Origin: Idiomarina ramblicola
Lineage (GTDB): Bacteria; Pseudomonadota; Gammaproteobacteria; Enterobacterales; Alteromonadaceae
Length of the DNA stretch: 64,000 bases
Direction: 5' to 3'
Assembly: GCF_003987255.1 (NCBI RefSeq)
Contig: NZ_PIQC01000004.1
Coordinates: 1-64,000, forward strand
Shown here: positions 29,922 to 39,399 of the stretch, in pieces
How positions within the stretch are numbered: position 1 is the first letter of the stretch
Layout: each line of letters begins with the position of its first letter
Translations under genes and position numbers: made by a program
Notes under the pieces: model-generated
The model's database searches: none
What the model was told of the DNA's origin: nothing
The model's input: only the letters and a program-made list of their open reading frames with translations

Positions 29922-30821
29922 TTAATCCTTGTTTATATTAGGCAGTGGCATATCGCCAACAATAACTTCAATAGCCTTTGGGATCACTTCAAACTCAGCC
30001 GGAGTATCGGTTTTAAACTCGCCGTCAGCCTGAATTCGCTTAGGTCTGGAAGTTTTAATACTAATTTTACAGGCCTTTTTACAGACAACCCGCTCTGCCG
30101 TTTCCAAATTACCGTTACGAAAATTGACTCCCAATAATAACAACCGCCACCACCGTATTGGCTTCAAGCAGAATAAGTTCAGTTGTTCATCCAGTAGTGT
30201 GGAGTCATCATCAACAATATTTCCGCCACCGTAGTAGCGGCCATTACCCACCGCCAGATGAATGGCTCTTACTGAGTCCTCCCAACCATCCGCTTTTATC
30301 GTCACTCTAAAACTCTTATTACGCTTTACAACGCTGGTAAACGCGCCCAGATAAGCAAATACACCAAAATACTTCTTCATTTCTGATGTCAGCTCACGGG
30401 TGACCTCTACGCCTAAGCCAACATGAGCGACATTCACAAAGTAATTATTGTTCACCTTGGCCAAGTTTATGCGCTCTCGCTTGTCGTCAATAATAGCCCG
30501 TGCGGCTGCGACAACGTCCTGTGGAAGCCCCAGCGAACGCGTAAAATCATTCGCCGTACCCATAGGCAAAATGGCTAAGGTTTGTTTGCTTTTATAAATC
30601 GACTCCAACGCCGAGCTGATGGTTCCATCGCCCCCGGCAACAATGACTATGCCTTTCTTTTCACGGTAATTTTCAATGCAAGAAGCCATGTGAGATGGAC
30701 TTTCAGTGACGCAAACCTCGACGTCGATGCCGGAATTTCTGAGCAAGTCAGTAGCTTCTGTTAGCTCCTCAGAATGCCCATTCCGACTTTTCGGATTGAT
30801 AACTAACAACGCATGCTGCAA
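29922..30821 (-). CDS. Diacylglycerol/lipid kinase family protein (YegS/BmrU-like)
   Basis: A 299-residue protein of the DAGK-catalytic superfamily, expected to phosphorylate a lipid head group (diacylglycerol, phosphatidylglycerol or similar) with ATP. The nucleotide site GGDGT (about 62-66) and MGTANDF (about 86-92) are intact. VGNGRYYGGG and the C-terminal QADGEF are also family marks. No membrane helix is evident, so it probably acts at the inner face of the membrane. It is transcribed ahead of the ferritin-like gene. Confidence 0.9.
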   Translation of the reverse strand: MQHALLVINPKSRNGHSEELTEATDLLRNSGIDVEVCVTESPSHMASCIENYREKKGIVIVAGGDGTISSALESIYKSKQTLAILPMGTANDFTRSLGLPQDVVAAARAIIDDKRERINLAKVNNNYFVNVAHVGLGVEVTRELTSEMKKYFGVFAYLGAFTSVVKRNKSFRVTIKADGWEDSVRAIHLAVGNGRYYGGGNIVDDDSTLLDEQLNLFCLKPIRWWRLLLLGVNFRNGNLETAERVVCKKACKISIKTSRPKRIQADGEFKTDTPAEFEVIPKAIEVIVGDMPLPNINKD

Positions 30822-31006
30822 TGTCTTGTCCCTTCCTATTAAGCGCTGATTTAAATATAAGCGGTTTATTCAAAGGCTTCAAAGCGCTGACGAAATATTT
30901 ACGTCACTGTGTTCGGTGACGCAAATTCACGGAATTATCCTGAGAGTAAAAAAGATTACGAATTCGACTTTTTGGCTTCTTGTCAATTAGAACATCTTGC
31001 TGCCAC

Positions 31007-31174
31007 TTACCAAGCTTTTTGTCGGTACGATGGATGCAGCGCCCAGTAAATAAATTCATTACGAGCAATAGGAGTTAGATTTTCCCATAGAGGCAACGTT
31101 TCCTTTTTCTGACGCAGGGTATTTGCCAAATCAGCAGGCATTTCATGTACAAGACCACCGGAAATTTTAGACAT
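31007..31174 (-). pseudogene. Truncated YdeI/OmpD-associated (Omdp) family gene
   Basis: A 55-codon ORF starting MSKISGGLVHEMPADLANTL at 31174. The first 45 residues, through LWENLTPIARNEFIYW, match a common small bacterial family whose members continue to a conserved RRPCCWPGC tail. Here the reading frame departs after FIYWA and stops ten codons later, and the tail is not found in any frame of the next 150 bases. It is therefore probably a remnant. The rest of the 30822-31201 stretch holds a short hairpin (about 30901-30921) and nothing else recognised. Confidence 0.55.
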
Positions 31175-31201
31175 AATTTTTCGATCTACTCATTGCTTTC
31201 T

Positions 31202-31543
31202 TTACGCGGGTTCCTCAAAGCTATCTTTCTGATCTGCCCAGCTCAGAAGCGCGTCCAGAGCAGGGCATAACGCCTGCCCCCATTCTGTCAGCCGGTATTC
31301 AACCTTAGGCGGCACCTCCGGATAGACCGTACGATGCACAATCCCGTCAAACTCAAGCCTTCTCAGTTGTTGCGCCAGCATTTTTTGCGATATATCAGGG
31401 ATCAGTCTCTCAAGGTCAGAATAACGTTGCACCTTACCGTCGAACAGATGAAACAAAATAATCAGCTTCCAGCGCCCCTCTAACAATTTAATGGCTTTAA
31501 GCGTATCAGCCGCTGCAGTAGAAGGCATATAAATCTTTCTCAT
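31202..31543 (-). CDS. HxlR-family winged-helix regulator
   Basis: A 113-residue HxlR/MarR-like DNA-binding protein. Key family text is present: LEGRWKLIILFHLFDG, RYSDLERLIPDISQKMLAQQL and DGIVHRTVYPEVPPKVEYRLTEWG. The cysteine often found near the N-terminus of redox-sensing members is absent (MPSTAAADTLKAI), so it may sense something else. It is divergent from the NTF2-like gene, and an inverted repeat lies right at its start. MPSTAAA (Met6) is an alternative start. Confidence 0.9.
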   Translation of the reverse strand: MRKIYMPSTAAADTLKAIKLLEGRWKLIILFHLFDGKVQRYSDLERLIPDISQKMLAQQLRRLEFDGIVHRTVYPEVPPKVEYRLTEWGQALCPALDALLSWADQKDSFEEPA

Positions 31544-31545
31544 GT

Positions 31546-31558
31546 GTAAGTAACTTAC
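31546..31558. promoter_or_regulatory. Candidate HxlR operator
   Basis: GTAAG-TAA-CTTAC is a perfect dyad directly before the HxlR start codon, inside the 93-bp divergent region. HxlR proteins usually bind such short AT-rich dyads and regulate the divergent gene and themselves. A further half-site (AGTAAG) lies near 31580. Confidence 0.45.
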
Positions 31559-31636
31559 TTTTTTGTGCGTTCTTGATTATTAGTAAGCCTAAGCAGAAAC
31601 TTGCTGTTCAGCAACTTTTCAACAAGGAAAATTGAC

Positions 31637-31963
31637 ATGACTATTCAGCTACCCGATACCATAAAAAGCTACTTTGAAATGAGCAACGGCTCGATTCCCA
31701 TCCAAACAAGTGAATGCTTTTCTCAAGATGCCGCGGTACTAGATGAGGGCGGTACCTATCAAGGTCATACTGCTATTGCTTCGTGGATTAAAGAAACACG
31801 GCAAAAGTATGAATTTAGCTCAAACCCAATAAAGATGACAACGAAGGATAAGCACCAGATTGTCGAAGCAGAAGTCAGTGGAAACTTCCCAGGCAGCCCG
31901 GCCTTACTCACTTATTCATTTTTACTGAGCGATGGCAAAATTCAATCTTTGGAAATTTCGTGA
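31637..31963 (+). CDS. SnoaL/NTF2-like protein
   Basis: A 108-residue protein of the NTF2-like cone fold, starting MTIQLPDTIKSYFEMSN at 31637 with AAGGA upstream; an in-frame ATG at 31601 is less likely. Typical features are CFSQDAAVLDEGGTYQGHTAIASWI and the later LLTYSFLLSDGKIQSLEI. Such proteins are small isomerases, cyclases or ligand binders, and the substrate cannot be told. Its divergent HxlR neighbour probably controls it. Confidence 0.8.
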   Translation: MTIQLPDTIKSYFEMSNGSIPIQTSECFSQDAAVLDEGGTYQGHTAIASWIKETRQKYEFSSNPIKMTTKDKHQIVEAEVSGNFPGSPALLTYSFLLSDGKIQSLEIS

Positions 31964-32020
31964 CGGTAGTCGAAACTCATGTGATCGCAGACTCGGCGAC
32001 TTGCCAATGAAAATACGTTC

Positions 32021-32599
32021 TCAAATGCTGTTGTTACCCTTTGCCAGTCGCGCGGTGTCTCGATCTATCAGAGCCCTTAGCACAGACGTAAGGTCGTCAT
32101 AATCAGTATACTTTTTACCATACGATAGGTTGAAGCCGTAGTTAAAGTCGCCTGGATTCTTGCCTTGGGTGTGCTGCAATACAGTTTCGAGCTTATCGAA
32201 TGCTTTCGCCAACAATGCTTCATCCGATGAAGCGTCCTCATACTCATCCCACAGCATGAGAACTTCATCCTGGAGGTTGGTTGGCAGCGGGCGGATCAGT
32301 AGTTCCAAATCCCTCCGCTCTTCCGCCCCTTTATCGACGCCCTCAACTTGGTCAACAGCGGCAATGTCACCGTTTATCGCCTCACCCAAATCGTGAATCA
32401 CGCATATTTTCATTAACTTCAATATATCGATACCAGGATACTGCTTGGCGAACAGCATAACCATCAAGCATAACCGCCAGGTGTGCTCGGCTGTACTCTC
32501 GTGCCTGCCATTCGATGTTCTTGATGAACGTAATGTATTTTTCAACTGCTCTGCGCCTCTGAGGAACTCAAGAACACCCTCTAGATCTGATTCTTTCAT
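32021..32599 (-). CDS. HD-domain hydrolase (YfbR/HDDC2-like nucleotidase)
   Basis: A 192-residue HD phosphohydrolase. Metal ligands are visible: His33 or His39 (HESTAEHTW), His69-Asp70 (CVIHDLGEA) and the Asp of AFDKLETVLQH. The order and spacing fit the 5'-deoxynucleotidase YfbR/HDDC2 group, which dephosphorylates deoxynucleoside monophosphates. It lies 28 bp after the membrane protein gene on the same strand. Confidence 0.85.
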   Translation of the reverse strand: MKESDLEGVLEFLRGAEQLKNTLRSSRTSNGRHESTAEHTWRLCLMVMLFAKQYPGIDILKLMKICVIHDLGEAINGDIAAVDQVEGVDKGAEERRDLELLIRPLPTNLQDEVLMLWDEYEDASSDEALLAKAFDKLETVLQHTQGKNPGDFNYGFNLSYGKKYTDYDDLTSVLRALIDRDTARLAKGNNSI

Positions 32600-32627
32600 A
32601 GCGTGTGTTTTCTCTCTTCAACGTCGT

Positions 32628-33200
32628 TCATTTGCGCTTCCTGACTGGAAATAAGCCAAACCAAAACGCAGCCTCAAAGGCGAAACCAAGAATGATAAAT
32701 ACAAATAATCCCGTTTGATTGCCGAAACTATATGACGATATCGCCGCTATCAGCAATGCGAAAGCAATGAGGTATCGATAGAGCTTTTTCATGTTAATCC
32801 TTTGTCTTAATAGCGAGTGTTGCCTTTCCTGAGTATTACCAGACATTCCCAAGCCCAGCGTTAAGACGTAAGAACAAACAGCGCCAGTAAATATGACAGC
32901 AACTAGGTCTTGCCAGTCAAATACTCCGGTACCCAAAAATGGCTGAACAATTTCATAGATTACACAGCCAACCACGCCCGCAACCGCGTTGCTTATTGTT
33001 TTTTGTTTCAGATCTTTTGAAATACCTAATAAAGTAAATACTGCAGCAACCGTACCCGTTATACTAGGCAAATAATCAGCTAAGCCAAAGTCAGCAATAT
33101 CATTGGCGTACGACCAGTCCCGATATAACGTATCAGCCAAACTCGTCAACACAATAAAACTGATACCTATTATTAAAAATACCGTGCGTCTATTACGCAT
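32628..33200 (-). CDS. Membrane protein, apparent in-frame fusion of two genes
   Basis: A 190-residue protein with about six hydrophobic helices. Residues 1-122 form one unit (helices at about 7-22, 45-60, 72-90, 97-118). A polar joint, NTQERQHSLLRQRIN, then leads to MKKLYRYLIAF at residue 137, which looks like the start of a separate 54-residue two-helix protein. The internal ATG (32792) has an excellent AAAGGA site six bases upstream. The ORF may therefore be two genes that lost their separating stop, or may yield both products. No family is recognised. Confidence 0.6.
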   Translation of the reverse strand: MRNRRTVFLIIGISFIVLTSLADTLYRDWSYANDIADFGLADYLPSITGTVAAVFTLLGISKDLKQKTISNAVAGVVGCVIYEIVQPFLGTGVFDWQDLVAVIFTGAVCSYVLTLGLGMSGNTQERQHSLLRQRINMKKLYRYLIAFALLIAAISSYSFGNQTGLFVFIILGFAFEAAFWFGLFPVRKRK

Positions 33201-33277
33201 TTATCCTCTCACATACCTCTCCGTCCGTTTTCCCGTCAAGCTCAAACCTACTATAAAAGCCAGACGTAAAGCGCGTT

Positions 33278-33823
33278 TTATCTCGTAGTTGTTAGTGTAT
33301 TATCTAAGATGTCCAGAATAAATGAAACGCGCTTTTCAACAGGACTAAGCGGCACTTCCAAAGCTTCATAGCCCCATTGCAGATACCACCTCTTAATACC
33401 GTCGTACACTTCAATAGCTTGTTCAAACGTTTGATCGCGCTCAGAATCGGTGACATAGATATCTTTCCACGGAGGTAGAAGAAATACGACCCTATTGTAT
33501 GGAAAATCTTGCATGTACTGCTCTGCCTGCTCATGGGTCAACGCGCTCTCCGCATCAAGCATGTACAGCGCGTCCGGCACACCTCTATCAAAGAACGTGT
33601 AGCAACCTTTATCGGCCTTTCGATACTTTGCGATATCTGCGCTTAGTATCTCATGGGCAAACGAGATCGGTTCTGGGCGAGGCGACAACCCCGCCGTTAA
33701 ACGCTCTTTGATTATCTTCCGGGCAGACTCCGGTGCGAAGTTGTATCCACGCTCCGCCAGAGCAGCAAGGATTGTTGTTTTGCCGCCGCCGGGTCCGCCG
33801 GTGACTACGAATCGATTGTTCAT
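33278..33823 (-). CDS. P-loop ATPase/kinase, AAA_28 type
   Basis: A 181-residue NTPase with Walker A GGPGGGKTT (9-17), ESARKIIKERL, a FFDRGVPDALYML segment (Walker B-like Asp) and the VVFLLPPW strand. This pattern fits the AAA_28 family, related to nicotinamide-riboside kinase-like enzymes of NadR. The substrate is unknown. It is the last accessory gene before greB, from which it is divergent. Confidence 0.85.
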   Translation of the reverse strand: MNNRFVVTGGPGGGKTTILAALAERGYNFAPESARKIIKERLTAGLSPRPEPISFAHEILSADIAKYRKADKGCYTFFDRGVPDALYMLDAESALTHEQAEQYMQDFPYNRVVFLLPPWKDIYVTDSERDQTFEQAIEVYDGIKRWYLQWGYEALEVPLSPVEKRVSFILDILDNTLTTTR

Positions 33824-33985
33824 TTAATCTTTAACATTGCTGGGTGGAGCCTTATTTGAGCAATAACCTACATAATAGCTTATATACAAAACTTACATAT
33901 CCTTACCAATCCCCCATTTCCCTCAAACCCATAACCCAGTAAAATCCCCGTTTATCATTCAACGCAGGCAGTAACGAATCAGCGT

Positions 33986-34465
33986 ATGAAAACCAATTTA
34001 ATTACCCTTGGCGGTTATGAAAAGTTACAACAGGAGCTTGAACACCTTTGGCGGGTTGAACGCCGCGAAACGGTGGAGAAGGTCTCCTGGGCGGCGAGCC
34101 TCGGTGACCGGTCTGAAAACGCAGACTACAAATATAACAAACAAAAGCTACGCAAAATTGACGGCCGTATTCGCTACTTAACCAAGCGCTTGGAGCAGGT
34201 AAAAGTGGTGTATTATTCTCCACAACAGGATGGGAAAGTGTTTTTTGGTGCCTGGGTAGAAATTGAGGACGAGGATGAGAATGTCCGCGCCTTTCAAATT
34301 GTCGGCCCGGATGAGATTTATGATCGCAAAGACGCGGTGTCGATTGATTCGCCTATGGCGCGCGCCTTGCTGAAAAAGCAGGTGGACGACGAAGCTGACG
34401 TAACCACACCACAGGGCACTAAGACCTGGTTCATTAATAAGATAAGTTACCAACAGCCCGCTTAG
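33986..34465 (+). CDS. greB: Transcription elongation factor GreB
   Basis: Rescues backtracked RNA polymerase by stimulating cleavage of the transcript 3' end through the secondary channel. The coiled-coil N-terminus has the acidic tip GDRSENADYKY (residues 40-50), where the Asp and Glu coordinate Mg2+. RKIDGRIRYLTKRL then leads to the FKBP-like C-terminal domain. The 159 residues match GreB rather than GreA. It lies 63 bp upstream of tex, as in E. coli. Confidence 0.97.
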   Translation: MKTNLITLGGYEKLQQELEHLWRVERRETVEKVSWAASLGDRSENADYKYNKQKLRKIDGRIRYLTKRLEQVKVVYYSPQQDGKVFFGAWVEIEDEDENVRAFQIVGPDEIYDRKDAVSIDSPMARALLKKQVDDEADVTTPQGTKTWFINKISYQQPA

Positions 34466-34528
34466 CCAATTCGTGATAGTATTCGTCCCCATTATTTGTC
34501 GTAAAGTTTCAAAACTAAGAGATGTACT

Positions 34529-36859
34529 ATGAGCCAGATACCGCAATTACTTGCTAATGAACTGAAGGTTGATGAACGCCAGATTTCGTCTGTTATCCAA
34601 TTGCTGGATGAAGGCTCAACGGTTCCCTTTATTGCGCGCTACCGTAAAGAAGTGACCGGCGGCTTAGACGACACTCAGTTGCGTCAGCTGCATCAGCGTC
34701 TGAACTACCTTCGCGAGCTGGACGACCGCCGCCAGGTGATTCTTAAGTCCATTGATGAGCAAGGCAAACTGACCGACGAACTGACTCAGAACATTAAAAC
34801 CGCAGACTCGAAAACCGAGTTGGAAGATTTATACCTGCCCTACAAGCCTAAGCGCCGTACTAAAGGCCAAATTGCTATTGAAGCGGGCATTGAGCCGCTG
34901 GCGGACTTGCTGTGGAAAGACCCAACAAAGAACCCGGAACAGGCTGCAGCTGACTACGTTGACGCCGACAAAGGCTTTGCCGATGCGAAAGCGGCACTCG
35001 ACGGTGCCCGCGCCATTTTAATGGAGCGCTTTGCTGAGCAAGCGGAGTTACTTAAACGCTTACGCTCGCACTTATGGCAGAACGCGCACCTAACCAGCAC
35101 CGTTGCCGCCGGTAAAGAAAAAGAAGGTGCGAAATTCCGCGACTACTTTGAGTTTTCTGAGCTGTTTAAAACCATTCCGTCGCACCGCACGCTGGCCTTA
35201 CTGCGTGGCCGTAACGAAGGTTTTTTACAGCTTTCTATGGACGCCGACCCGGGCAGTGAAGATAAAACCGCAGGCTCACATTGCGAAGTGATTATTGCCG
35301 ACTTCCTGAACTTTGAGCACAAAGGCCGCGCTGCCGATGACTGGTTGCGTCAGGTTATTCAATGGACCTGGCGGGTGAAATTGTCGCTGCACATGGAAAC
35401 CGAGCTAATGGCTCGCGTGCGCGAGCGTGCCGAGGAAGCCGCCATTCAGGTATTTGCCAGCAACTTAAAAGACTTGCTGATGGCGGCCCCTGCCGGTGCC
35501 AAAACCACTATGGGCTTAGATCCTGGTGTTCGTACGGGTGTTAAGGTTGCGGTGGTAGACGAAACCGGTAAAGCGGTTGCCACTAACACGGTATTCCCGT
35601 TCCAGCCACAAAACCAGATGGATAAATCCATGCGAACGCTGGCCACCTTGTGCAAGCAGTACAAAGTGGAGTTGATCAGTATTGGTAACGGCACCCATTC
35701 ACGCGAGACCGACAAAATGGTCGGCGATATGCTCAAGCAGCACAGCGACATTAAAGCCACAAAGGTCATTGTGAACGAAGCCGGTGCCTCGGTTTACTCA
35801 GCATCTGAACTGGCTGCGCAAGAGTTTCCGAATATGGACGTGTCGCTACGTGGGGCCGTATCTATTGCCCGCCGCTTGCAGGATCCGTTGGCGGAATTGG
35901 TGAAAATTGAGCCTAAATCTATTGGTGTTGGTCAGTACCAACACGACGTTAGTCAGTCACAACTGGCGCAGAGTCTGGATGCAGTGGTTGAAGACTGCGT
36001 AAACGCGGTGGGTGTGGATGCCAACATGGCGTCTGCGGCTTTGCTTCAGCGCGTGTCAGGTTTGTCGAAAACTCTAGCGAAGAATCTGGTTGAACACCGC
36101 GATGCGCATGGTGCGTTCCGTAACCGTAAGCAGTTGCTGGATGTTGCGCGCATGGGGCCAAAAGCTTTTGAACAGGCCGCGGGTTTCTTACGCATTAATA
36201 ACGGCGAGCAGCCACTGGATGCCTCTTCGGTTCACCCCGAAGCCTATTCGGTGGTTGAGCGCATGGCGAAAGCGAATGACTTACCGGTTCAGGAACTGAT
36301 TGGCAATCATTCATTAGTTAAGAGCCTTAACGCCAAGGACTACACCGACGAGCGCTTTGGCTTACCTACGGTCACCGACATTCTTTCTGAACTGGAAAAA
36401 CCCGGCCGTGACCCGCGTCCGGAATTCAAGACGGCAGAATTTAAAGAAGGCGTTGAGAAAGTCAGCGATCTTAAGCCCGGTATGTTGCTGGAAGGTGTAG
36501 TGACTAACGTTGCTAACTTTGGTGCCTTTATCGATGTTGGCGTACATCAGGACGGTCTGGTACACATTTCGGCACTGGCCGACAAGTTTGTCAGCGACCC
36601 ACGCGAAGTGGTGAAAGCTGGTGATATTGTGAAAGTGAAAGTACTGGAAGTGGACATTGAGCGTAAGCGCATTGGTTTAACCATGCGCCTGAGCGATGAA
36701 ACACCTGCCAATACCGCCAGTAGTGATAAACCTAAGGCGAAAACCGGTAACGGTCCTAAGAAAAAGTCCTCAGGTAATGGTGGTCGTGCGCCACAACCAC
36801 AAAATTCGGCTATGGGCAGTGCACTGGCCGATGCCTTTAAAAAAGCGAAAAAAGATTAA
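34529..36859 (+). CDS. tex: Tex, S1-domain RNA-binding transcription accessory protein
   Basis: A 776-residue cytoplasmic nucleic-acid-binding protein that influences transcription. It has a Tex-like N-terminal domain (about 1-190), a YqgF/RNase H-like domain near 320-450 ([13 protein letters not shown]), helix-hairpin-helix motifs near 480-560 and an S1 domain (about 648-722, [21 protein letters not shown]). A Lys/Gly/Asn-rich C-tail follows, ending [12 protein letters not shown]. Length and order are typical. It is in the same transcription unit as greB. Confidence 0.96.
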   Translation: MSQIPQLLANELKVDERQISSVIQLLDEGSTVPFIARYRKEVTGGLDDTQLRQLHQRLNYLRELDDRRQVILKSIDEQGKLTDELTQNIKTADSKTELEDLYLPYKPKRRTKGQIAIEAGIEPLADLLWKDPTKNPEQAAADYVDADKGFADAKAALDGARAILMERFAEQAELLKRLRSHLWQNAHLTSTVAAGKEKEGAKFRDYFEFSELFKTIPSHRTLALLRGRNEGFLQLSMDADPGSEDKTAGSHCEVIIADFLNFEHKGRAADDWLRQVIQWTWRVKLSLHMETELMARVRERAEEAAIQVFASNLKDLLMAAPAGAKTTMGLDPGVRTGVKVAVVDETGKAVATNTVFPFQPQNQMDKSMRTLATLCKQYKVELISIGNGTHSRETDKMVGDMLKQHSDIKATKVIVNEAGASVYSASELAAQEFPNMDVSLRGAVSIARRLQDPLAELVKIEPKSIGVGQYQHDVSQSQLAQSLDAVVEDCVNAVGVDANMASAALLQRVSGLSKTLAKNLVEHRDAHGAFRNRKQLLDVARMGPKAFEQAAGFLRINNGEQPLDASSVHPEAYSVVERMAKANDLPVQELIGNHSLVKSLNAKDYTDERFGLPTVTDILSELEKPGRDPRPEFKTAEFKEGVEKVSDLKPGMLLEGVVTNVANFGAFIDVGVHQDGLVHISALADKFVSDPREVVKAGDIVKVKVLEVDIERKRIGLTMRLSDETPANTASSDKPKAKTGNGPKKKSSGNGGRAPQPQNSAMGSALADAFKKAKKD

Positions 36860-36869
36860 ACAGGAAGAA

Positions 36870-37649
36870 TTAAGCGCTAGCGCTGAATGAGTCCACGGAA
36901 GGACTAACTCGCTTATCGTAGAAAGAAGCTATCATTTCACCTCGCTCTGGTGAGGATAGAGTCTTTTTGCCCTGCTCTGCAGGAGCAACAGAATCTGACG
37001 GATCCGCCTTTTTCTCACCGTCCTCTTCCAGGCTCTTATTGAATGGAGCATTAATGCTAATGTCCAGGTTCGGTTTTTCGCCCTCTTCACCTGACTCAAT
37101 TTGCATCTGAGCTAATTCAGCCCGTGCCTGAGTTGCCTTATTGGTTGCTTCAGAAGCTATTGCCCTGTCTGCTGGTGACGGTTGTGCCGGTGCCATAGCA
37201 GCACGACGGACCACCTGCATTTTCTGGATAGTTGCTTCCGGGTCACCATTAACCGGGCTAACGTCAATCTGGACTTCGCCACCTACAGCGTAAGACTTCC
37301 CGTCGGGCCCTCGTTCATAATCGTATGACGGTGAACTGGCGTATCGACCACCGACAGCTGCGTGAGCCTGCTCGTGTACACGAACTTCCTGATCACGACT
37401 TTTCAGCTCATCGACTTTTTCAATTTCTTCTTCACTGAGTTTTTGCTGATTTTTCTCAGCATTGTCAGTGACCTCTTTGCTAGCTTTGTCGGTGGCTTTT
37501 TTGTCGGCTTGGGTGTTGGCTTTATTACCGGACTGGTCAGATTTGGAAGGTTCTTTCACCAGCGGCCGCTCGACATTATCTCTGTTCATCGACTCCGCAG
37601 GTGGTGCCGACGTTACAGGAATAGGCGGTAACGCTGGTGAGATATTCAT
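36870..37649 (-). CDS. SprA-related putative metalloprotease
   Basis: A 259-residue protein with a disordered Lys/Asp/Ser-rich N-terminus (1-85) and a compact domain (about 85-190) carrying the zinc-protease motif HEQAH (HExxH) in EVRVHEQAHAAVGGRYA. Then come PDGKSYAVGGEVQIDVSP and KMQVVRRAAMAPAQPS. This matches the SprA-related family, which has no firmly known substrate. No signal peptide is seen. It lies 9 bp after a small flagellar-rod-like gene (37659-37976) on the same strand and is convergent with tex. Confidence 0.85.
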   Translation of the reverse strand: MNISPALPPIPVTSAPPAESMNRDNVERPLVKEPSKSDQSGNKANTQADKKATDKASKEVTDNAEKNQQKLSEEEIEKVDELKSRDQEVRVHEQAHAAVGGRYASSPSYDYERGPDGKSYAVGGEVQIDVSPVNGDPEATIQKMQVVRRAAMAPAQPSPADRAIASEATNKATQARAELAQMQIESGEEGEKPNLDISINAPFNKSLEEDGEKKADPSDSVAPAEQGKKTLSSPERGEMIASFYDKRVSPSVDSFSASA

Positions 37650-37658
37650 ACTAGAACA

Positions 37659-37976
37659 TTAAGCGCTGGTATCAATCATTGTGCCCAACATCTCGTCGGC
37701 GGTTTCCACCGTACGGGTGTTAGATTCAAAATTGGTTTGCCCCTGGTTTAGGGAAACCAGCGAATCCGTTGTGCTTGCAGCGGTGACGCTTTGGCTGGTT
37801 TCTGCTGCCGCTTCCGTTGCAACTTCACCACCACTGATATTGGCATTGTCTTGCTGCTGAACATCGTTACGACCTGATGTAGAAGCAGAAGCAATTTCCT
37901 GGCTCGCTTGTGACACTTGCTGGTTTGCACGTTGCATACCCTGCAAGCCTGAGTTCATAGCTGCGCCAATCTCCAT
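37659..37976 (-). CDS. Miniature flagellar rod/hook-like protein
   Basis: A 105-residue protein. The N-terminal helix (MEIGAAMNSGLQGMQRANQQ, then VSQASQEIASAST) and C-terminal helix (LVSLNQGQTNFESNTRTV, then ETADEMLGTMIDTSA) resemble the paired end-helices of flagellar rod and hook proteins such as FlgC and FlgG. The large folded core is replaced by about 40 low-complexity Ser/Thr/Ala/Gln residues. The ATG at 37976 has GGAGGA six bases upstream. A flagellar or export role is inference only. Confidence 0.65.
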   Translation of the reverse strand: MEIGAAMNSGLQGMQRANQQVSQASQEIASASTSGRNDVQQQDNANISGGEVATEAAAETSQSVTAASTTDSLVSLNQGQTNFESNTRTVETADEMLGTMIDTSA

Positions 37977-38105
37977 AATCATTCCTCCCACGCACTAAGG
38001 CGTGTTACCGCAAATGTACTTGTCAGTATCGGTCATATTTTAAACATTTTCAAGTACTGACAAATACCATTCACCGCTACCGTCGCTTGCCACTTTAAAC
38101 GCCAG

Positions 38106-39245
<1,140 letters not shown>

Positions 39246-39288
39246 GCATATAACCTAAAACAATCAAATAAAGGCAGGTATCGAAACA

Positions 39289-39304
39289 GCGTACACCTGT
39301 ACGC
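39289..39304. promoter_or_regulatory. FabR-type operator
   Basis: A perfect dyad GCGTACA-CC-TGTACGC, followed by a further half-site TGTACGCG at 39309-39316. It closely resembles the FabR binding palindrome of fabA and fabB in E. coli. It lies in the region shared by the desaturase gene and fabR, just downstream of the predicted desaturase -10 box, so binding should block transcription. Confidence 0.82.
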
Positions 39305-39306
39305 CG

Positions 39307-39335
39307 AATGTACGCGTTTCCCGTTCAAATTACAA
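39307..39335 (-). promoter_or_regulatory. Predicted promoter of the desaturase gene
   Basis: On the minus strand, TTGTAA (39330-39335) and TACATT (39307-39312) are 17 bp apart. The FabR-type dyad lies immediately downstream of the -10 box. The boxes match consensus only partly. Confidence 0.5.
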
Positions 39336-39399
39336 GCGGTAAAAGTGTAAAAAGCTGTGTTATCATTCTTTATACACACGCAAAAATGACTCTACGACT

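Noticed and set aside
24046..33823. Chromosomal integron cassette array
   Set aside because: The small mixed genes look cassette-like, but no integrase and no recurring attC-like inverted repeats were found between them, and several genes overlap or lie only 1-12 bp apart, leaving no room for attC sites.
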